A stretch of DNA of 64,000 nt. It comes from Sulfolobus sp. A20. GTDB taxonomy: Archaea > Thermoproteota > Thermoprotei_A > Sulfolobales > Sulfolobaceae. The number at the start of each line of letters is the position of its first letter. The stretch's first letter is position 1. The DNA is taken from NCBI RefSeq assembly GCF_001719125.1, contig NZ_CP017006.1, forward strand, positions 558,001 through 622,000, read 5' to 3'. The notes beneath the pieces were generated by a model, which made no database searches, was not told the origin of the DNA, and saw only the letters and a program-made list of their open reading frames with translations. This document shows, in pieces, positions 10,714 through 22,511 of the stretch. The position numbers and the translations under genes are program-made.

Positions 10714-11556
10714 GTGAGTTTAAAATCTTACATAGAACTAGTGAGAATACATAACGTTATAGGAGCATCGATAGGCGCGATCATGGGATTCTTAGTATCA
10801 TCGGGATGGCACATTGAACTCAAACAGTTAATTATTTCGGCAATAGTAGTAGGTTTAATTGCAGCAGGTGGTTATGTAATAAACGATATTTACGACATTG
10901 AGATAGATAAGATAAATAAGCCTTATAGGCCTTTACCATCTGGTAGAGTATCACTAAAAATGGCTAAAGTAGTTACAATTTTGACTTTCTTGACAGGTAT
11001 TTTTCTATCTATTTCCTTAGGGATATATAATTTCATTCTAGCCATATTGGTTTCAATAAGTCTTATATATTACGCGAAGAGCCTAAAGAAAACCGGAATA
11101 TATGGAAATATTCTAGTTGCAACTAATACTGCTCTCTCAATATTTTATGGCGGTTTAGCATATTTTTCTGGAGAATGGCTAATTAGAATAACTGTCCCTA
11201 CTTTTTACTCATTTTTTCTCACTTTATCGAGAGAAATAGTTAAGGGAATAGAGGATTATAATGGTGATTTAGCCTATAACGTTAAAACGTTAGCCACTAC
11301 ATTAGGGATTAGTAAAGCCTGGAAAATAGCCAAGGCGCTTCTAATAGTATTAATATTAATATCGCCAATACCTTATTTCTTGGGCTTTAATTTTCTTTAC
11401 CCTATATTGTTAGCAATAACCTTCTTACCTTTCGTTATACTCTCAATTACCCAGAAGGAGTCTATCGACGGTGCTTCTAGGGCGAGAACATATTTAAAAA
11501 TTTCCGCTATAAGTGGAATAATTGCCTTTTTAATTGGAAGTATTCCTTTCATTTAA
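10714..11556 (+). CDS. Digeranylgeranylglyceryl phosphate synthase (UbiA family)
   Basis: This membrane prenyltransferase adds the second geranylgeranyl chain to GGGP in archaeal ether-lipid synthesis. The 280-residue protein has about eight to nine membrane segments and both Asp-rich motifs: NDIYDIEIDKINKPYRPLPS (residues 57-76) and KGIEDYNGDLAYNVKTLA (about 178-195). The S. solfataricus enzyme characterised for this step is of this size and type. It starts with GTG and shares an 11-bp gap with the divergent small gene. The reductase upstream suggests a lipid gene cluster. Confidence 0.9.
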   Translation: MSLKSYIELVRIHNVIGASIGAIMGFLVSSGWHIELKQLIISAIVVGLIAAGGYVINDIYDIEIDKINKPYRPLPSGRVSLKMAKVVTILTFLTGIFLSISLGIYNFILAILVSISLIYYAKSLKKTGIYGNILVATNTALSIFYGGLAYFSGEWLIRITVPTFYSFFLTLSREIVKGIEDYNGDLAYNVKTLATTLGISKAWKIAKALLIVLILISPIPYFLGFNFLYPILLAITFLPFVILSITQKESIDGASRARTYLKISAISGIIAFLIGSIPFI

Positions 11557-12581
11557 AGGGTTATTTGTCTATCAAACACTCGTCTATAACTACCTTTTAT
11601 CCCTACGACTCTCATGTTTATTAATAATTTCTTGTTCTGTTGAGACTGTTGAAGAGGCAATTTTATAGTTAAATTGGAATCCTTTTCCATATTGTTGACA
11701 ATTCTAAAGTGCACTTGTGCTCCATTCACAAAAACATTTATGATGACCTTATCTAACTTGATCTCGCTAACGTTCTTTATGTCGAAGATTATAGAATTAC
11801 TATCTAACCTACTGTTTATATTCAAATCTATCCTTGGGGTTACCTCAACGAAACTGTATGAGGCTAAGATAACACCGTAATCTTTCTCGTTCTTTGAATC
11901 CAATGTAACAATCACTTTACGTTTCCCTTGAATCTCTAATTCTTCACTATCTGATGAAAGGTTGAAAACGTAAATCAAGTCACCTTTATCATCGATAAAT
12001 TTCAGATTGCCGAATTTGCTTTCATTTCTTGCAACTAAGAATGCCTTATTTAAGAGCTCTAATTCCACTCTCTCATTACAACTTAAAACAAGAGGGCCAC
12101 TACTTAACCTATATGTTGTGCTAAATCCATGTTGTCTATAGAACGATATTGTAGATACGTTAAGTAATTCAAGTGAATTTACTGATGAGTGAGAGATGAT
12201 TAATTCATGTTTCCCTTCCTTAATTATGGGAGTTAAATCATAAATTATAGTAGATATGACGTATTTATCATCAAGGTCCAACTCAACGTTTGGCTTAAAC
12301 TCCTTAGTCAAAGAGAAACTATCTAACCAAATTCTCCATCTTGGTTTGTATGATTTATTATACTTGGTTTGAATCATTACATAGAGTTTTTCCGGATTTG
12401 AGGACAACGTTATTGGAAAGCTAATTTCTCTATTATTTAAATCCAATCTTGATGTTTTTGTAAACATTTGATAATCTATAGTTCCTTCGAATGTGCCCTC
12501 ATCAAATATCGCTAGTTCTCCTTTAGGCATATATAAAAAGAGTAAACTCAAGAAAATAAAATGAATGCTAGGAAAGATCAT
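11553..12581 (-). CDS. Secreted or membrane-anchored protein of unknown function
   Basis: A 342-residue protein that I do not recognise. The N-terminus [14 protein letters not shown] is a signal peptide or anchor. The rest is beta-rich with many S/T/N residues and potential N-glycosylation sites (for example NKS, NVS, NLS), as in extracellular Sulfolobus proteins. No catalytic motif is visible. Its ATG (12579-12581) lies inside the first codons of the divergent GTPase gene, so the two 5' ends overlap by 17 bp. Its 3' end overlaps the UbiA-type gene stop by 4 bp. Confidence 0.75.
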   Translation of the reverse strand: MIFPSIHFIFLSLLFLYMPKGELAIFDEGTFEGTIDYQMFTKTSRLDLNNREISFPITLSSNPEKLYVMIQTKYNKSYKPRWRIWLDSFSLTKEFKPNVELDLDDKYVISTIIYDLTPIIKEGKHELIISHSSVNSLELLNVSTISFYRQHGFSTTYRLSSGPLVLSCNERVELELLNKAFLVARNESKFGNLKFIDDKGDLIYVFNLSSDSEELEIQGKRKVIVTLDSKNEKDYGVILASYSFVEVTPRIDLNINSRLDSNSIIFDIKNVSEIKLDKVIINVFVNGAQVHFRIVNNMEKDSNLTIKLPLQQSQQNKKLLINMRVVGIKGSYRRVFDRQITL

Positions 12582-13350
12582 TCAGTTAGTCAAGAGATCA
12601 GATATAGTAGCTGAGGTATTAGATTCGAGAGAGCCAAGCTTAACAAGATCTAAGAAGATTGAAGAAATTGTGTTAAAAAATAATAAAAAGTTACTATTAA
12701 TATTAAATAAAGGAGACTTAGTACCAGTAAGTGTTCTTCAAGAATGGAAAAAATACTTTGAAAGTGAAGGATTTAAAGCAGTATACATTTCATCCACTAT
12801 TCATCTAGGAACTAAAGTACTGCGAGACACTATGAAATCATTACTTAAGGGTAAAAAAGGTATCGTATTATTCGTAGGGTATCCTAAAACGGGAAAATCT
12901 TCAATAATAAATGCACTTAAAGGTAAACACTCAGCGTCAACTTCAGCGCATCCCTTGGAACACGGCTATACTAGGTCTATTCAATTATTCAAAATTGATA
13001 ATAAGTTATATGCTTGGGATACGCCCGGGATTATACCACCAGATGGTGAAGTGCTGGAAAGAATAATTAGGGGATATAATGTCGACAAGTTAGATGATCC
13101 AGTAAAGCCTGCAATACTCCTAATTCAAAGGATACTTGATTATTCTCCACAGTCTCTTAAAGATGTTTATAAGGTAGATTTTTCAGATCCTTACGACTTA
13201 TTAGTTAAGATAGCTGAGAGGAGGGGATGGTATTATAAGAGTGATAAAGAACCTAATATAGAGATGTCAGCAAAGACGATAATTAGGGATTATCATGAGG
13301 GCAAAATTGCTTATTATACCTTACCTCCTAGTCTTAATAAGAATGATTAA
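12565..13350 (+). CDS. Circularly permuted GTPase (YlqF/RbgA-like)
   Basis: Probably a ribosome-assembly GTPase. The 261-residue protein carries the G motifs in permuted order: G4 NKGDLVP at about residue 49, G5-like SSTIHLG, then G1 GYPKTGKSS at about 105, G2 and G3 DTPGIIPP at about 152. This G4-G5-G1-G2-G3 order defines the permuted family. It is slightly short and lacks an obvious C-terminal RNA-binding extension. The HAD phosphatase gene overlaps its 3' end by 8 bp. Confidence 0.88.
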   Translation: MLGKIIQLVKRSDIVAEVLDSREPSLTRSKKIEEIVLKNNKKLLLILNKGDLVPVSVLQEWKKYFESEGFKAVYISSTIHLGTKVLRDTMKSLLKGKKGIVLFVGYPKTGKSSIINALKGKHSASTSAHPLEHGYTRSIQLFKIDNKLYAWDTPGIIPPDGEVLERIIRGYNVDKLDDPVKPAILLIQRILDYSPQSLKDVYKVDFSDPYDLLVKIAERRGWYYKSDKEPNIEMSAKTIIRDYHEGKIAYYTLPPSLNKND

Positions 13351-13840
13351 AGTAGTAGTATTTGATGCTGATAAAACTCTTTGGGATCATCACAATATTT
13401 CCGAGTTCGAAGAGCCGTTAAAATTACTTGACGAGAATACGTTGGAAGACGCTAGGGGTAGAAGGCTTAATCTTTTTCCACATGTTAGAGAGACTTTGAG
13501 GGAACTGAAAGAACGAGGACTAATTTTAGCGGTTGCCACGTGGAATGTAGAAGAAATAGCTAAAAAAGTTTTTAATGTGCTAGACCTTTCGAAGTATTTC
13601 GATGTAATTGTAGCCAGGCCATATCCATACAAGTTCTTGATGATTAGCCAAATAATCGTAGAATTAGATAAGGTTGGGCTTAAAGTGAAACCAAATGAGA
13701 TACTTTTTGTGGACGATAGAAGAGGTCATTTTGGAAATGTGTGGCTATATTTAGGTGATGTAAAATGTTTAGAAATGTGGAAAGACATTATGGGTTATAA
13801 AGATATACTTAATATGATCACATACGTGAATGATAAATAA
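13343..13840 (+). CDS. HAD-superfamily phosphatase, MDP-1-like
   Basis: A 165-residue HAD enzyme. I chose the ATG at 13343 because the conserved strand [15 protein letters not shown] begins there. Motif I is DADKT (the nucleophile Asp plus the second Asp), motif II ATWN, and motif III/IV is [12 protein letters not shown]. Tryptophan after the nucleophile motif (TLWD) is typical of magnesium-dependent phosphatase-1. Natural substrate unknown. It overlaps the GTPase gene by 8 bp and is probably cotranscribed. Confidence 0.85.
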   Translation: MIKVVVFDADKTLWDHHNISEFEEPLKLLDENTLEDARGRRLNLFPHVRETLRELKERGLILAVATWNVEEIAKKVFNVLDLSKYFDVIVARPYPYKFLMISQIIVELDKVGLKVKPNEILFVDDRRGHFGNVWLYLGDVKCLEMWKDIMGYKDILNMITYVNDK

Positions 13841-14047
13841 TTTTTAATCTAATCTTCATGTAATCTAAACGATCCTATAAAAAAGTTTAAAAACACTTAA
13901 ACTGAAATAAGTAGTCGTGAAAAAGATGATAGGTGATTTCTCCCTCCAAGTCGACTAATTCTTCTAAAGGATTTTTCGTTCAAGGTAAAAAAATTGTATA
14001 TTATGTTAGTCTTCCGTCTAGTAGTTGTGTTGAAAAGGTGATTATAA
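13841..14047 (+). promoter_or_regulatory. Promoter and long leader of the ilv operon
   Basis: A TATA-like TTTAAAAAC lies around 13885-13893, about 155 bp before the ilvB ATG, so the mRNA may carry a leader of some 130 nt. The leader includes a GTG-initiated 13-codon frame from about 13917 (ending in TAA near 13958) without a run of branched-chain codons. The ribosome binding site AAAGGTGAT (about 14035-14043) immediately precedes the ATG. A closer TATA is not obvious. Leader-based control is only a possibility. Confidence 0.4.
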
Positions 14048-15743
14048 ATGCCAACAGGAGCTAGAATTTTGGTAGATGCGTTAAAAAGAGAAGGAGTGAA
14101 GGTAATATTCGGAATTCCAGGATTATCTAACATGCAAATTTATGATGCTTTCGTAGAGGATCTACAGAATGGAGAACTAAGGCACGTATTAATGAGGCAT
14201 GAACAAGCTGCTGCACACGCTGCTGATGGATATGCTAGAGCTTCAGGCTTCCCTGGCGTCTGTACAGCTACGTCAGGTCCAGGGGCAACTAACTTGACTA
14301 CTGGATTAATAACTGCATATTGGGACAGCTCTCCAGTGATTGCTATAACTGGCAATGTACCTAGAGCTGTAATGGGTAAAATGGCGTTCCAAGAAGCGGA
14401 TGCTATGGGAATTTTTGAGAATGCTACTAAATATGTTATAGGTATCAAAAAGATAGATGAAATACCATTATGGGTGAAAAATGCCTTCTACATAGCCACT
14501 ACTGGTAGACCCGGTCCAGTGGTAGTAGATATTCCGAGAGACATCTTCTATGAAAAAATGGAAAACATAAAGTGGCCTGAGAGACCTATAGTTAAAGGGT
14601 ATAGAGAGTTTCCTACTAAGATAGATCCGTTAAGCATTAAGAAAGCCGCTGAAATACTTATTGAGGCTGAAAGACCAATAATTCTGGTAGGAACTGGAGT
14701 AGTTTGGGCAAACGCTACTCCGGAAGTTCTGGAGTTAGCAGAATTATTACATGTCCCTATAGTGTCTACTTTTCCGGGTAAGACTGCAATACCTCATGAT
14801 CATCCGTTATATCTAGGGCCAATGGGGTACTATGGCAGGGCAGAGGCATCTATGGCTGCTCTAGAATCTGATGCTATGCTAGCAGTGGGGGCTAGATTCA
14901 GTGATAGAACATTTACTTCATATGATGAAATGGTAGAAACGAGGAAGAAATTTATAATGATAAATATAGATCCAACCGATGGAGAGAAAGCAATAAGAGT
15001 TGATGTAGGCCTTTACGGAAATGCCAAAATGATATTAAGAGAACTCATAAAAGCAATTACTTATTTAGGGACTAAAAGAGATAGGTCAGCTTGGATAAAG
15101 CGAGTAAAGGAATACAAAGAGTATTATTCTCAGTTCTATTATAATGACGAAAACGGAAAACTTAAACCATGGAAGATACTAAAGACTATCAGGCAAACTA
15201 TACCAAGGGATGCTATAGTCACAACTGGTGTGGGTCAGCATCAGATGTGGGCTGAAGTTTTTTGGGAGGTATTAGAGCCTAGAACTTTCTTAACGTCTTC
15301 TGGTATGGGAACAATGGGTTTCGGATTTCCAGCAGCTATGGGGGCTAAATTGGCTAGACCGGATAAGGTGGTGGTTGATCTAGATGGTGATGGCTCATTT
15401 CTAATGACCGGGACTAATCTGGCTACTGCTGTAGATGAAAACATACCAGTAATAGCAGTAATATTTGATAACAGAACCTTGGGATTAGTAAGGCAAGTAC
15501 AAGATTTATTCTTCGGCAGAAGAATAGTTGGAGTTGACTATGGTCCCTCACCCGACTTTGTAAAGTTCGCTGAAGCTTTTGGAGCCTTAGGTTTTAATGC
15601 TACAAGCTATGAGGAGATTGAAAAATCTTTAAAGACTGCTATGAGAGAGAACATTCCTGCAATAATAAGAGTGCCAGTTGATAAGGAGGAATTAGCATTG
15701 CCAACTCTACCTCCTGGAGGGAGATTAAAACAGGTGATATTGC

Positions 15744-15766
<23 letters not shown>
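14048..15766 (+). CDS. ilvB: Acetolactate synthase, catalytic subunit
   Basis: This ThDP-dependent enzyme makes acetolactate or acetohydroxybutyrate for valine, leucine and isoleucine. The 572-residue protein has the catalytic Glu in LMRHEQAAAHAADGYARASG (about residues 46-65), a central FAD/DHS-like domain (ILVGTGVVWANA) and the C-terminal ThDP motif GDGSFLMTGTNLATA (about 451-465). Length is standard. It overlaps the small-subunit gene by 23 bp; ilvC follows, forming the ilvB-small subunit-ilvC operon. Confidence 0.96.
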
Positions 15767-17106
<1,340 letters not shown>

Positions 17107-17123
17107 TTTTCTTTATAATTCTT

Positions 17124-17558
17124 GTGAACATTAGAAAGAGTAAAGGCTCTTCTATAGAGCGAGAGGTAGTAAGTAAATTAAGAGATAAAGGTTTTGCTGT
17201 GATAAGGGCTCCTGCTAGTGGTAGTAAAAGAAAAGATCCCGTTCCAGATATAATTGCACTAAAGTCAGGTGTTATAATCCTCATAGAGATGAAAAGTAGA
17301 AAGGAAGGAGATAGAGTATATGTAAAAAGAGAACAGGCAGAGGGATTACTCGAATTTAAGGAAAAGAGTGGAGGGCTTTTATTTTTAGGAGTCAAGAAAC
17401 CTAAAATATTAAAGTTTATTCCATTTGATAAGTTAAGAAAAACTGAAGCAGGTAACTATGTGGCAGACCCGGAAGTGATCACTGAAGGTATAGATATAGA
17501 TGGGCTAGTTAGAATTGTAGAATCAAAGCTTAGTAAAACACTGGATAACTTCTTCTAA
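17124..17558 (+). CDS. hjc: Holliday junction resolvase Hjc
   Basis: Archaeal structure-specific endonuclease that cleaves four-way DNA junctions in recombination and fork repair. The 144-residue protein has the nuclease signature: the Glu of SSIEREVVSKL, RAPASGSKRKDPVPDIIAL (catalytic Asp) and IEMKSRKEGDRVYVKREQ (catalytic E-x-K). It starts with GTG shortly after ilvC. Its stop overlaps that of the convergent PINA gene by 4 bp; in S. islandicus PINA is reported to work with Hjc. Confidence 0.95.
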   Translation: MNIRKSKGSSIEREVVSKLRDKGFAVIRAPASGSKRKDPVPDIIALKSGVIILIEMKSRKEGDRVYVKREQAEGLLEFKEKSGGLLFLGVKKPKILKFIPFDKLRKTEAGNYVADPEVITEGIDIDGLVRIVESKLSKTLDNFF

Positions 17559-19078
17559 TCAGTTAACTTGATCTTTATCTTAATATTGTTCTTTCTTTCT
17601 AGTTTCTTTAACCTTTGTACTAGCTTCCTATTGTACTTTCCAATCTCCTCTTTAGGTATTATTATAACATACTCTCCATCTTCATATTTAACTGAGGCAT
17701 TAGGTATCACGTTATTTACTATCTTTGATATTCTAATCTCCATGTTAGAGGATGTTATTCCCCTATTAACTGGCACTATCATAGTTTGTTCTCCAAACAC
17801 ATAGATCTCGTACTCTGTATTACCAGAGATTAAATCTTTAATTTCTACAACTGGTCTGGCTAAATCAGCTTCCTTCAATCCCGCAGGAACTTTAACCGTC
17901 ATTTCTAGAGTGTAAACTTTTGCTACATTACCTGAATGTATGTAAATGACTGTGTCTAAGATGTTAGGTATAGTACCTATATCAACTCTATTAACAAACC
18001 TATGGATGGCATCTATTGGTGAAGTAGCATGAACCACACCTATCATTCCAACTCCGGCTAGTCTTAAGTCAACATAAAGTTTGAAGTCTTCATCATTTCT
18101 CATCTCGTCATAGACTGTATAATCTGGCCTACTTAATAATAAAATATCATGTAGTTCTCCTATCTCGGCATAATTCTTAGAATATTGTGTTATGTCTGGA
18201 GGTAAATGCATATCTCTCGGCGATTCTACAGTTTTAACTACTTTTCCTAGCTTCATATAATACTCAGCTAGGGCTTGAGCAAATGTAGTTTTGCCCATTC
18301 CCGGTGCCCCAGCTATAATTATGCCTTCAGCTCTTTCCTCTAGCCTTCTTAATAATTTATCGTCAAGATTATACTCCTCTAACTTCTTTCTTACGACTGG
18401 TCTGGTTATCGTAATTTCCCATCCATCACTTAATGGCGGTCTGGTTATTATCACCCTGTAATTGCCTAGCTGAATTATGAGTGAGCCTTTTCTCTCAATT
18501 TCTATAAAAGAACCCTTTACGAACCTAACTGCATTAATTATCTCATTCGCTATCTTCTTAACCTCGCTTGAGATGATAGGTCTGTCAGATAAATTAACGA
18601 ACATCCAATTACCGGGTTTACCCCTCTTCGCCTTCACTACGGTATCTTCCTTAATGTGAACACTCATGGTTTCGTTATCGAAGAAACTCTCAAAGCTGAG
18701 TTGTTGCTCTATTGGTTGGAGAAAATAGTGTTGCAATCCGGTTATCTCACATATCTTCTTCTGGACTTCATCAGCGGTTACGATAATACATCCCCTATCT
18801 AGACAATATTCCCTTATTACGTCATTCACCTCTTTTCCCCTAGAGTCATCATTTATTATTTCGAATCCAACCAAAATTCTCTCCGTAACTTCTTTTATCT
18901 TCTTTACTTCATCTAAAGCTATCTCTGAACTCACTAGTCCTTGATTACTCTCATCTTCTAACTGTTTTATTAAGGACTTGTGAATTAAGACATTACCATT
19001 TACTAATCCTCTTTCCAGATACCTTGAAAAACCATATAATAAGGCACTCTTATCAATCATTAAGTCATTCAAATCCAT
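17555..19078 (-). CDS. PIN-domain ATPase PINA (Holliday junction migration)
   Basis: A 507-residue three-part protein: an N-terminal PIN-like domain (about residues 1-135, acidic residues and IVTADEVQKKIC), a VirB11/PilT-type ATPase with Walker A IIAGAPGMGKTTFAQAL (about 255-271) and Walker B region PDYTVYDEMRN, and a C-terminal KH-like RNA/DNA-binding region. This matches the PINA branch-migration helicase described from S. islandicus as an Hjc partner, and it lies next to hjc here. Hexamer formation is family knowledge. Confidence 0.9.
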   Translation of the reverse strand: MDLNDLMIDKSALLYGFSRYLERGLVNGNVLIHKSLIKQLEDESNQGLVSSEIALDEVKKIKEVTERILVGFEIINDDSRGKEVNDVIREYCLDRGCIIVTADEVQKKICEITGLQHYFLQPIEQQLSFESFFDNETMSVHIKEDTVVKAKRGKPGNWMFVNLSDRPIISSEVKKIANEIINAVRFVKGSFIEIERKGSLIIQLGNYRVIITRPPLSDGWEITITRPVVRKKLEEYNLDDKLLRRLEERAEGIIIAGAPGMGKTTFAQALAEYYMKLGKVVKTVESPRDMHLPPDITQYSKNYAEIGELHDILLLSRPDYTVYDEMRNDEDFKLYVDLRLAGVGMIGVVHATSPIDAIHRFVNRVDIGTIPNILDTVIYIHSGNVAKVYTLEMTVKVPAGLKEADLARPVVEIKDLISGNTEYEIYVFGEQTMIVPVNRGITSSNMEIRISKIVNNVIPNASVKYEDGEYVIIIPKEEIGKYNRKLVQRLKKLERKNNIKIKIKLTD

Positions 19079-19125
19079 AATCCCCGTTGATACTGAAAAT
19101 AAGAATCAAGAGTACAAATAAAAAA

Positions 19126-19728
19126 TTACCCTTTAATAAAACTTATAAAATATTCATGGATAGCTGTACTGTTGGATAGTTCTGGATGGAAAGTAGTAGC
19201 TAAAATATTGTTTTGTTCTGCTAGAACTGTTATACCATTAAGTTTAGCTAGACTTTTAGCATTATCCCAAGTTTTCACAATTGCAGGAGCTCTTATGAAC
19301 ACAAACTTAGCCTTCTCCTTCCCAATCCCTGATAAATCTATAATAGTCTCAAAACTCTCCCTCTGCCTACCATAGTAGTTTCTTATAACTGATACGCTCA
19401 TTATGCCTATCAAAGGTTGTGAAGTTTTACCAACTTTAGCATCCACAACTTCTTTTGCTAACATTATAGCTCCCGCACAAGTTCCTAGAGTGGGCAATCC
19501 AGACTTGATCTTATCTTTAAGCTCATCCAATAAACCTAATCTTTTGGCAACCAAACCTATCGTGGTACTCTCTCCACCCGGTATAATAATACCATCCACT
19601 TTCTCCAAGTCCTTTTGTAGCTTTATCTCTACTATTTCACCATCTAATGATAGCTTATATAAAGCTCTCTTTAACTGAAGGGAGTGCTCTTCAAAACTAC
19701 CTTGATATGCTACTACTCCTACCTTCAT
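19126..19728 (-). CDS. pdxT: Pyridoxal 5'-phosphate synthase glutaminase subunit PdxT
   Basis: PdxT supplies ammonia from glutamine to PdxS. The 200-residue class I glutaminase shows [11 protein letters not shown] at the start, [11 protein letters not shown] (Gly-Gly-Glu-Ser-Thr), the nucleophile Cys in [11 protein letters not shown] at about residue 82, and the His-Glu pair of ATTFHPELS near the C-terminus. Its ATG overlaps the pdxS TGA by 3 bp. The pair forms the usual pdxS-pdxT operon. Confidence 0.96.
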   Translation of the reverse strand: MKVGVVAYQGSFEEHSLQLKRALYKLSLDGEIVEIKLQKDLEKVDGIIIPGGESTTIGLVAKRLGLLDELKDKIKSGLPTLGTCAGAIMLAKEVVDAKVGKTSQPLIGIMSVSVIRNYYGRQRESFETIIDLSGIGKEKAKFVFIRAPAIVKTWDNAKSLAKLNGITVLAEQNNILATTFHPELSNSTAIHEYFISFIKG

Positions 19729-20741
19729 ATTCCCCTCACCTGAAGGAGCTCCTCTGGTTTTAATGACTTTATATCAATGCCCATCATACTCTTCTGTTCT
19801 GATATCATCTTTTGAGCCTCCAATACTATTTCCGGATACTCCCAACACGAAGTAGCTAACACTACTGCTTTAGCCCTCTCTTGCGGGTCTTGGCTCTTAA
19901 AGATCCCAGATCCTACGAAAATACCATCTGCACCTAGCCACATCATTAAAGCAGCGTCAGCTGGAGTTGCTATTCCTCCAGCTGCGAAGTTGACTATTGG
20001 TAATCTCTTAAGCTTAGCAGTAAGTTCAACTATTTGATATGGAACTTGATACTCCCTAGCTTTCTTCATCCTATCCTCCTCAGCCATGTAAACTAAGTTC
20101 CTTATTTCGCTGTTTATTATCTTTATATGCTTAACAGCTTCACTCACATTACCTGTACCAGCCTCACCCTTAGTCCTTATCATAGAAGCGCCTTCTGATA
20201 TCCTTCTTAGGGCTTCAGCTAAATTCCTGGCTCCATTTACAAATGGAACTTTGAACTCCCACTTGTTTATGTGATGCTCTTCATCAGCTGGTGTTAACAC
20301 CTCACTTTCATCTATCATATCAACCCCTAAAGCTTCTAGCACCTTAGCCTCATAATAGTGTCCTATTCTAACTTTTGCCATAACTGGAATAGTTATTGAG
20401 TTCATAACTTCCTCAATTACTTTAGGGTCAGCCATCCTTGCAACTCCACCAGATTTCCTAACGTCATAAGGAAGCTTATCTAACACCATTACAGCTACAG
20501 CTCCAGCTTCCTCAGCTATTTGTGCTTGTTGTACGTTAGTCACATCCATTACTACGCCTCCTTTTTGGAATATCGGGAAAGCATGCTTAACTCTAGCAGT
20601 CCCTACTGCGATTTCTGGTAACTCCTTTTCTAATTCTGGAAGGAATTCCAATAATCCATCTCCTTTTAATGTGTCTTTGACTTCAGCTAATTTATAGAAA
20701 AATTCCTCTATTTCAGCAAAAGATAATTCGTACAGCCTCAT
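19725..20741 (-). CDS. pdxS: Pyridoxal 5'-phosphate synthase subunit PdxS
   Basis: PdxS builds PLP from ribose 5-phosphate, glyceraldehyde 3-phosphate and ammonia in a dodecameric (beta/alpha)8 ring. The 338-residue protein has [20 protein letters not shown] (first catalytic Lys), [19 protein letters not shown] (second Lys) and [20 protein letters not shown]. It is some 40 residues longer than most because of the N-terminal segment [25 protein letters not shown]-like TTTTTAA lies about 30 bp before the ATG on this strand (about 20768-20775). Confidence 0.96.
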   Translation of the reverse strand: MRLYELSFAEIEEFFYKLAEVKDTLKGDGLLEFLPELEKELPEIAVGTARVKHAFPIFQKGGVVMDVTNVQQAQIAEEAGAVAVMVLDKLPYDVRKSGGVARMADPKVIEEVMNSITIPVMAKVRIGHYYEAKVLEALGVDMIDESEVLTPADEEHHINKWEFKVPFVNGARNLAEALRRISEGASMIRTKGEAGTGNVSEAVKHIKIINSEIRNLVYMAEEDRMKKAREYQVPYQIVELTAKLKRLPIVNFAAGGIATPADAALMMWLGADGIFVGSGIFKSQDPQERAKAVVLATSCWEYPEIVLEAQKMISEQKSMMGIDIKSLKPEELLQVRGI

Positions 20742-20897
20742 TTCACGTATGATTATGTAATGTAAATTAAAAACTTATATTCTAACACTTTACGCCATCA
20801 TGATAAATAAAAAGCCGGGAGTAGTAGAATTTTAATCTGATATTAGTCGAATTAATAAGAGAAATAAATAAATATTCACACACAAATTTTAGTAATA

Positions 20898-21527
20898 ATG
20901 GATAGCCCCGAAATAAAAGGGTTAAGAGAAATTAGGAGAAGTTCTGCCTATTATATAATCTACGTAATACTAATGATGGCTATAGGGAAGTTATTATCTG
21001 ATGGAACCTATGGTCTTCTGAGAAGTCTCTTCGCCTCCTACTTAATCGCAATAGAAATAATATTAGCTGGACTTTTCGGCTTGAGCTTTAGGTCTTCAAT
21101 GCAATCGTTTGAAAAGAGATCAGTAAGGGAGTCTCTATTTCAGCTAATAATCCTGCTGGCTGGTAATTTAGCATACTTTTCAGTCATAGGGTTAGGTATT
21201 TCATCCTTTCCCAATTATTTTAATAACTTCGTTTTGACTAACACCACCTTTACATTCATTTTTATCATAGGAGGTCTTCTTCTGTTTGTAAGCCTTTTAC
21301 TGATTGGGATAGAGATTTCCAGAGTAGGTAGTGAATATAGTAATCTGCTGATTGAAATTGGCGCACCACTTATATTAGCCGCAGTAATACCTGCTGTTAG
21401 TTTTCTGTTTGGATTTAGTGAACTAACCATTGCATTAACTGCTGTTGGTATAGCTGGTAGTGTATTGATCAGCGTTGGTGCTTATCAAGTACAGAAAGTA
21501 TTAGAGAGAAAGCAAACAGGGGAATAG
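20898..21527 (+). CDS. Polytopic membrane protein, DUF973-like
   Basis: A 209-residue protein with a charged N-terminus (SPEIKGLREIRRSSAYY) and five hydrophobic segments at roughly residues 18-35, 43-62, 80-101, 118-140 and 152-197. The start pattern resembles the DUF973 membrane proteins common in Sulfolobus. No transport signature is seen. It lies just upstream of an ABC ATPase remnant on the opposite strand, so a lost transporter partnership is possible but unsupported. Confidence 0.7.
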   Translation: MDSPEIKGLREIRRSSAYYIIYVILMMAIGKLLSDGTYGLLRSLFASYLIAIEIILAGLFGLSFRSSMQSFEKRSVRESLFQLIILLAGNLAYFSVIGLGISSFPNYFNNFVLTNTTFTFIFIIGGLLLFVSLLLIGIEISRVGSEYSNLLIEIGAPLILAAVIPAVSFLFGFSELTIALTAVGIAGSVLISVGAYQVQKVLERKQTGE

Positions 21528-21572
21528 CACATTGGGAAGAATCAAGTCCAATCTAACTCTCAATTAAAAATG

Positions 21573-22080
21573 CTAATTTCTATTTTCAATTTTCTCTATT
21601 CTTCCCGCTCTCAAATACAATATTCTATCGCTTGTTTCTCTTAGTAAAAGGTCGTGGGAAGCAAAAATAACTGTTCCAGAATATTTTTTATTAAATTTTT
21701 AACTATTACAGAGTTTTCTATGTCTAAGTTCGACGTTGGTTCATCAAGTAAAAGTAACTTTGCTTCTGAATAGAAAGCTAATGCTCGCTTAAATATTCTC
21801 CTCTAACCTGAGCTAAGTTGGTAGGGCTTTTTACCCATTGGAAGGTTAAAATTTTTGAGTTACTCCAGTAAAGTATCATTATTAAAGTTTCTTAGGGATC
21901 TGATAAAGTTCAAGTTTTCTTCTAATGTGATGTTTTCTAGAAATATAAGGTTCTCTTCCAGCATATAGATATTATTTCTCCTTTTACTCGAAATCTATTG
22001 GCATAAGTTGGAATAAAGTTTTGTGGTGATGGATGAAATTGTTGTCCACACACTTCAACTATGTCGTTTCTTAACTTAAT
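21573..22080 (-). pseudogene. Decayed ABC transporter ATP-binding protein
   Basis: No long frame exists here, but translating the minus strand piecewise gives a clear ABC ATPase tail. One frame reads EENLNFIRSLRNFNNDTLLE, a stop, then LKNFNLPMGKKPYQLSSG and a second stop inside the signature motif. Then come FKRALAFYSEAKLLLLDEPT and SNLD (Walker B). After a frameshift comes [20 protein letters not shown], with a stop at 21573-21575. Walker A is not found, so the 5' part is probably lost. The upstream limit near 22080 is approximate. Confidence 0.85.
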
Positions 22081-22190
22081 TTGCTATTAATCTAATAAAT
22101 AGAATTGGATAAAGTTTTAATTAACATTAAAATGTATTTGTTAGTGTATGGATAAATTTTTATCTACAAAAAATTGCCAATCATGATGCA

Positions 22191-22478
22191 TTAGAATAGT
22201 TTAGCTCTTTGCTTTCTTTCATCTTCGGCTCTAATTCTAACTATTCCTAAGAACACTGCACAGTTAATACAATAACACTTAGTCACCGGATACCTAGCTA
22301 TTATAGCTCCTTTCTTTTCTAACTCTGAAGCTAAACTTGGGTCTACTGGACTATACATTTTGGTTACACATACAGCCTTATCTTCAGGTACTCTTGCACC
22401 ACATTGGTCACAAGATACGTAGCCTACGTGTCCTTTATCTCCTTTTCTTCTTCCCCTATTCTCTCTTTTTTTAGGCAA
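22191..22478 (-). CDS. rps26e: Small ribosomal subunit protein eS26
   Basis: A 95-residue archaeal/eukaryotic ribosomal protein. The basic start KKRENRGRRKGDKGHVGYVS, the zinc-type pairs CDQCGARVP and CYCINCAVFLGIVRIRA, and the C-terminal DERKQRAKLF match eS26. It sits downstream of proS on the same strand with a 33-bp gap. Confidence 0.95.
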   Translation of the reverse strand: MPKKRENRGRRKGDKGHVGYVSCDQCGARVPEDKAVCVTKMYSPVDPSLASELEKKGAIIARYPVTKCYCINCAVFLGIVRIRAEDERKQRAKLF

Positions 22479-22511
22479 ATTAGCACCCTATTTACTCTAA
22501 GCAAGTTATCT

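Noticed and set aside
20801-20860. Box C/D small RNA upstream of the DUF973-like gene
   Set aside because: An ATGATAA and a CTGA are present, but the C box departs from RTGATGA and no second pair or terminal stem is visible.
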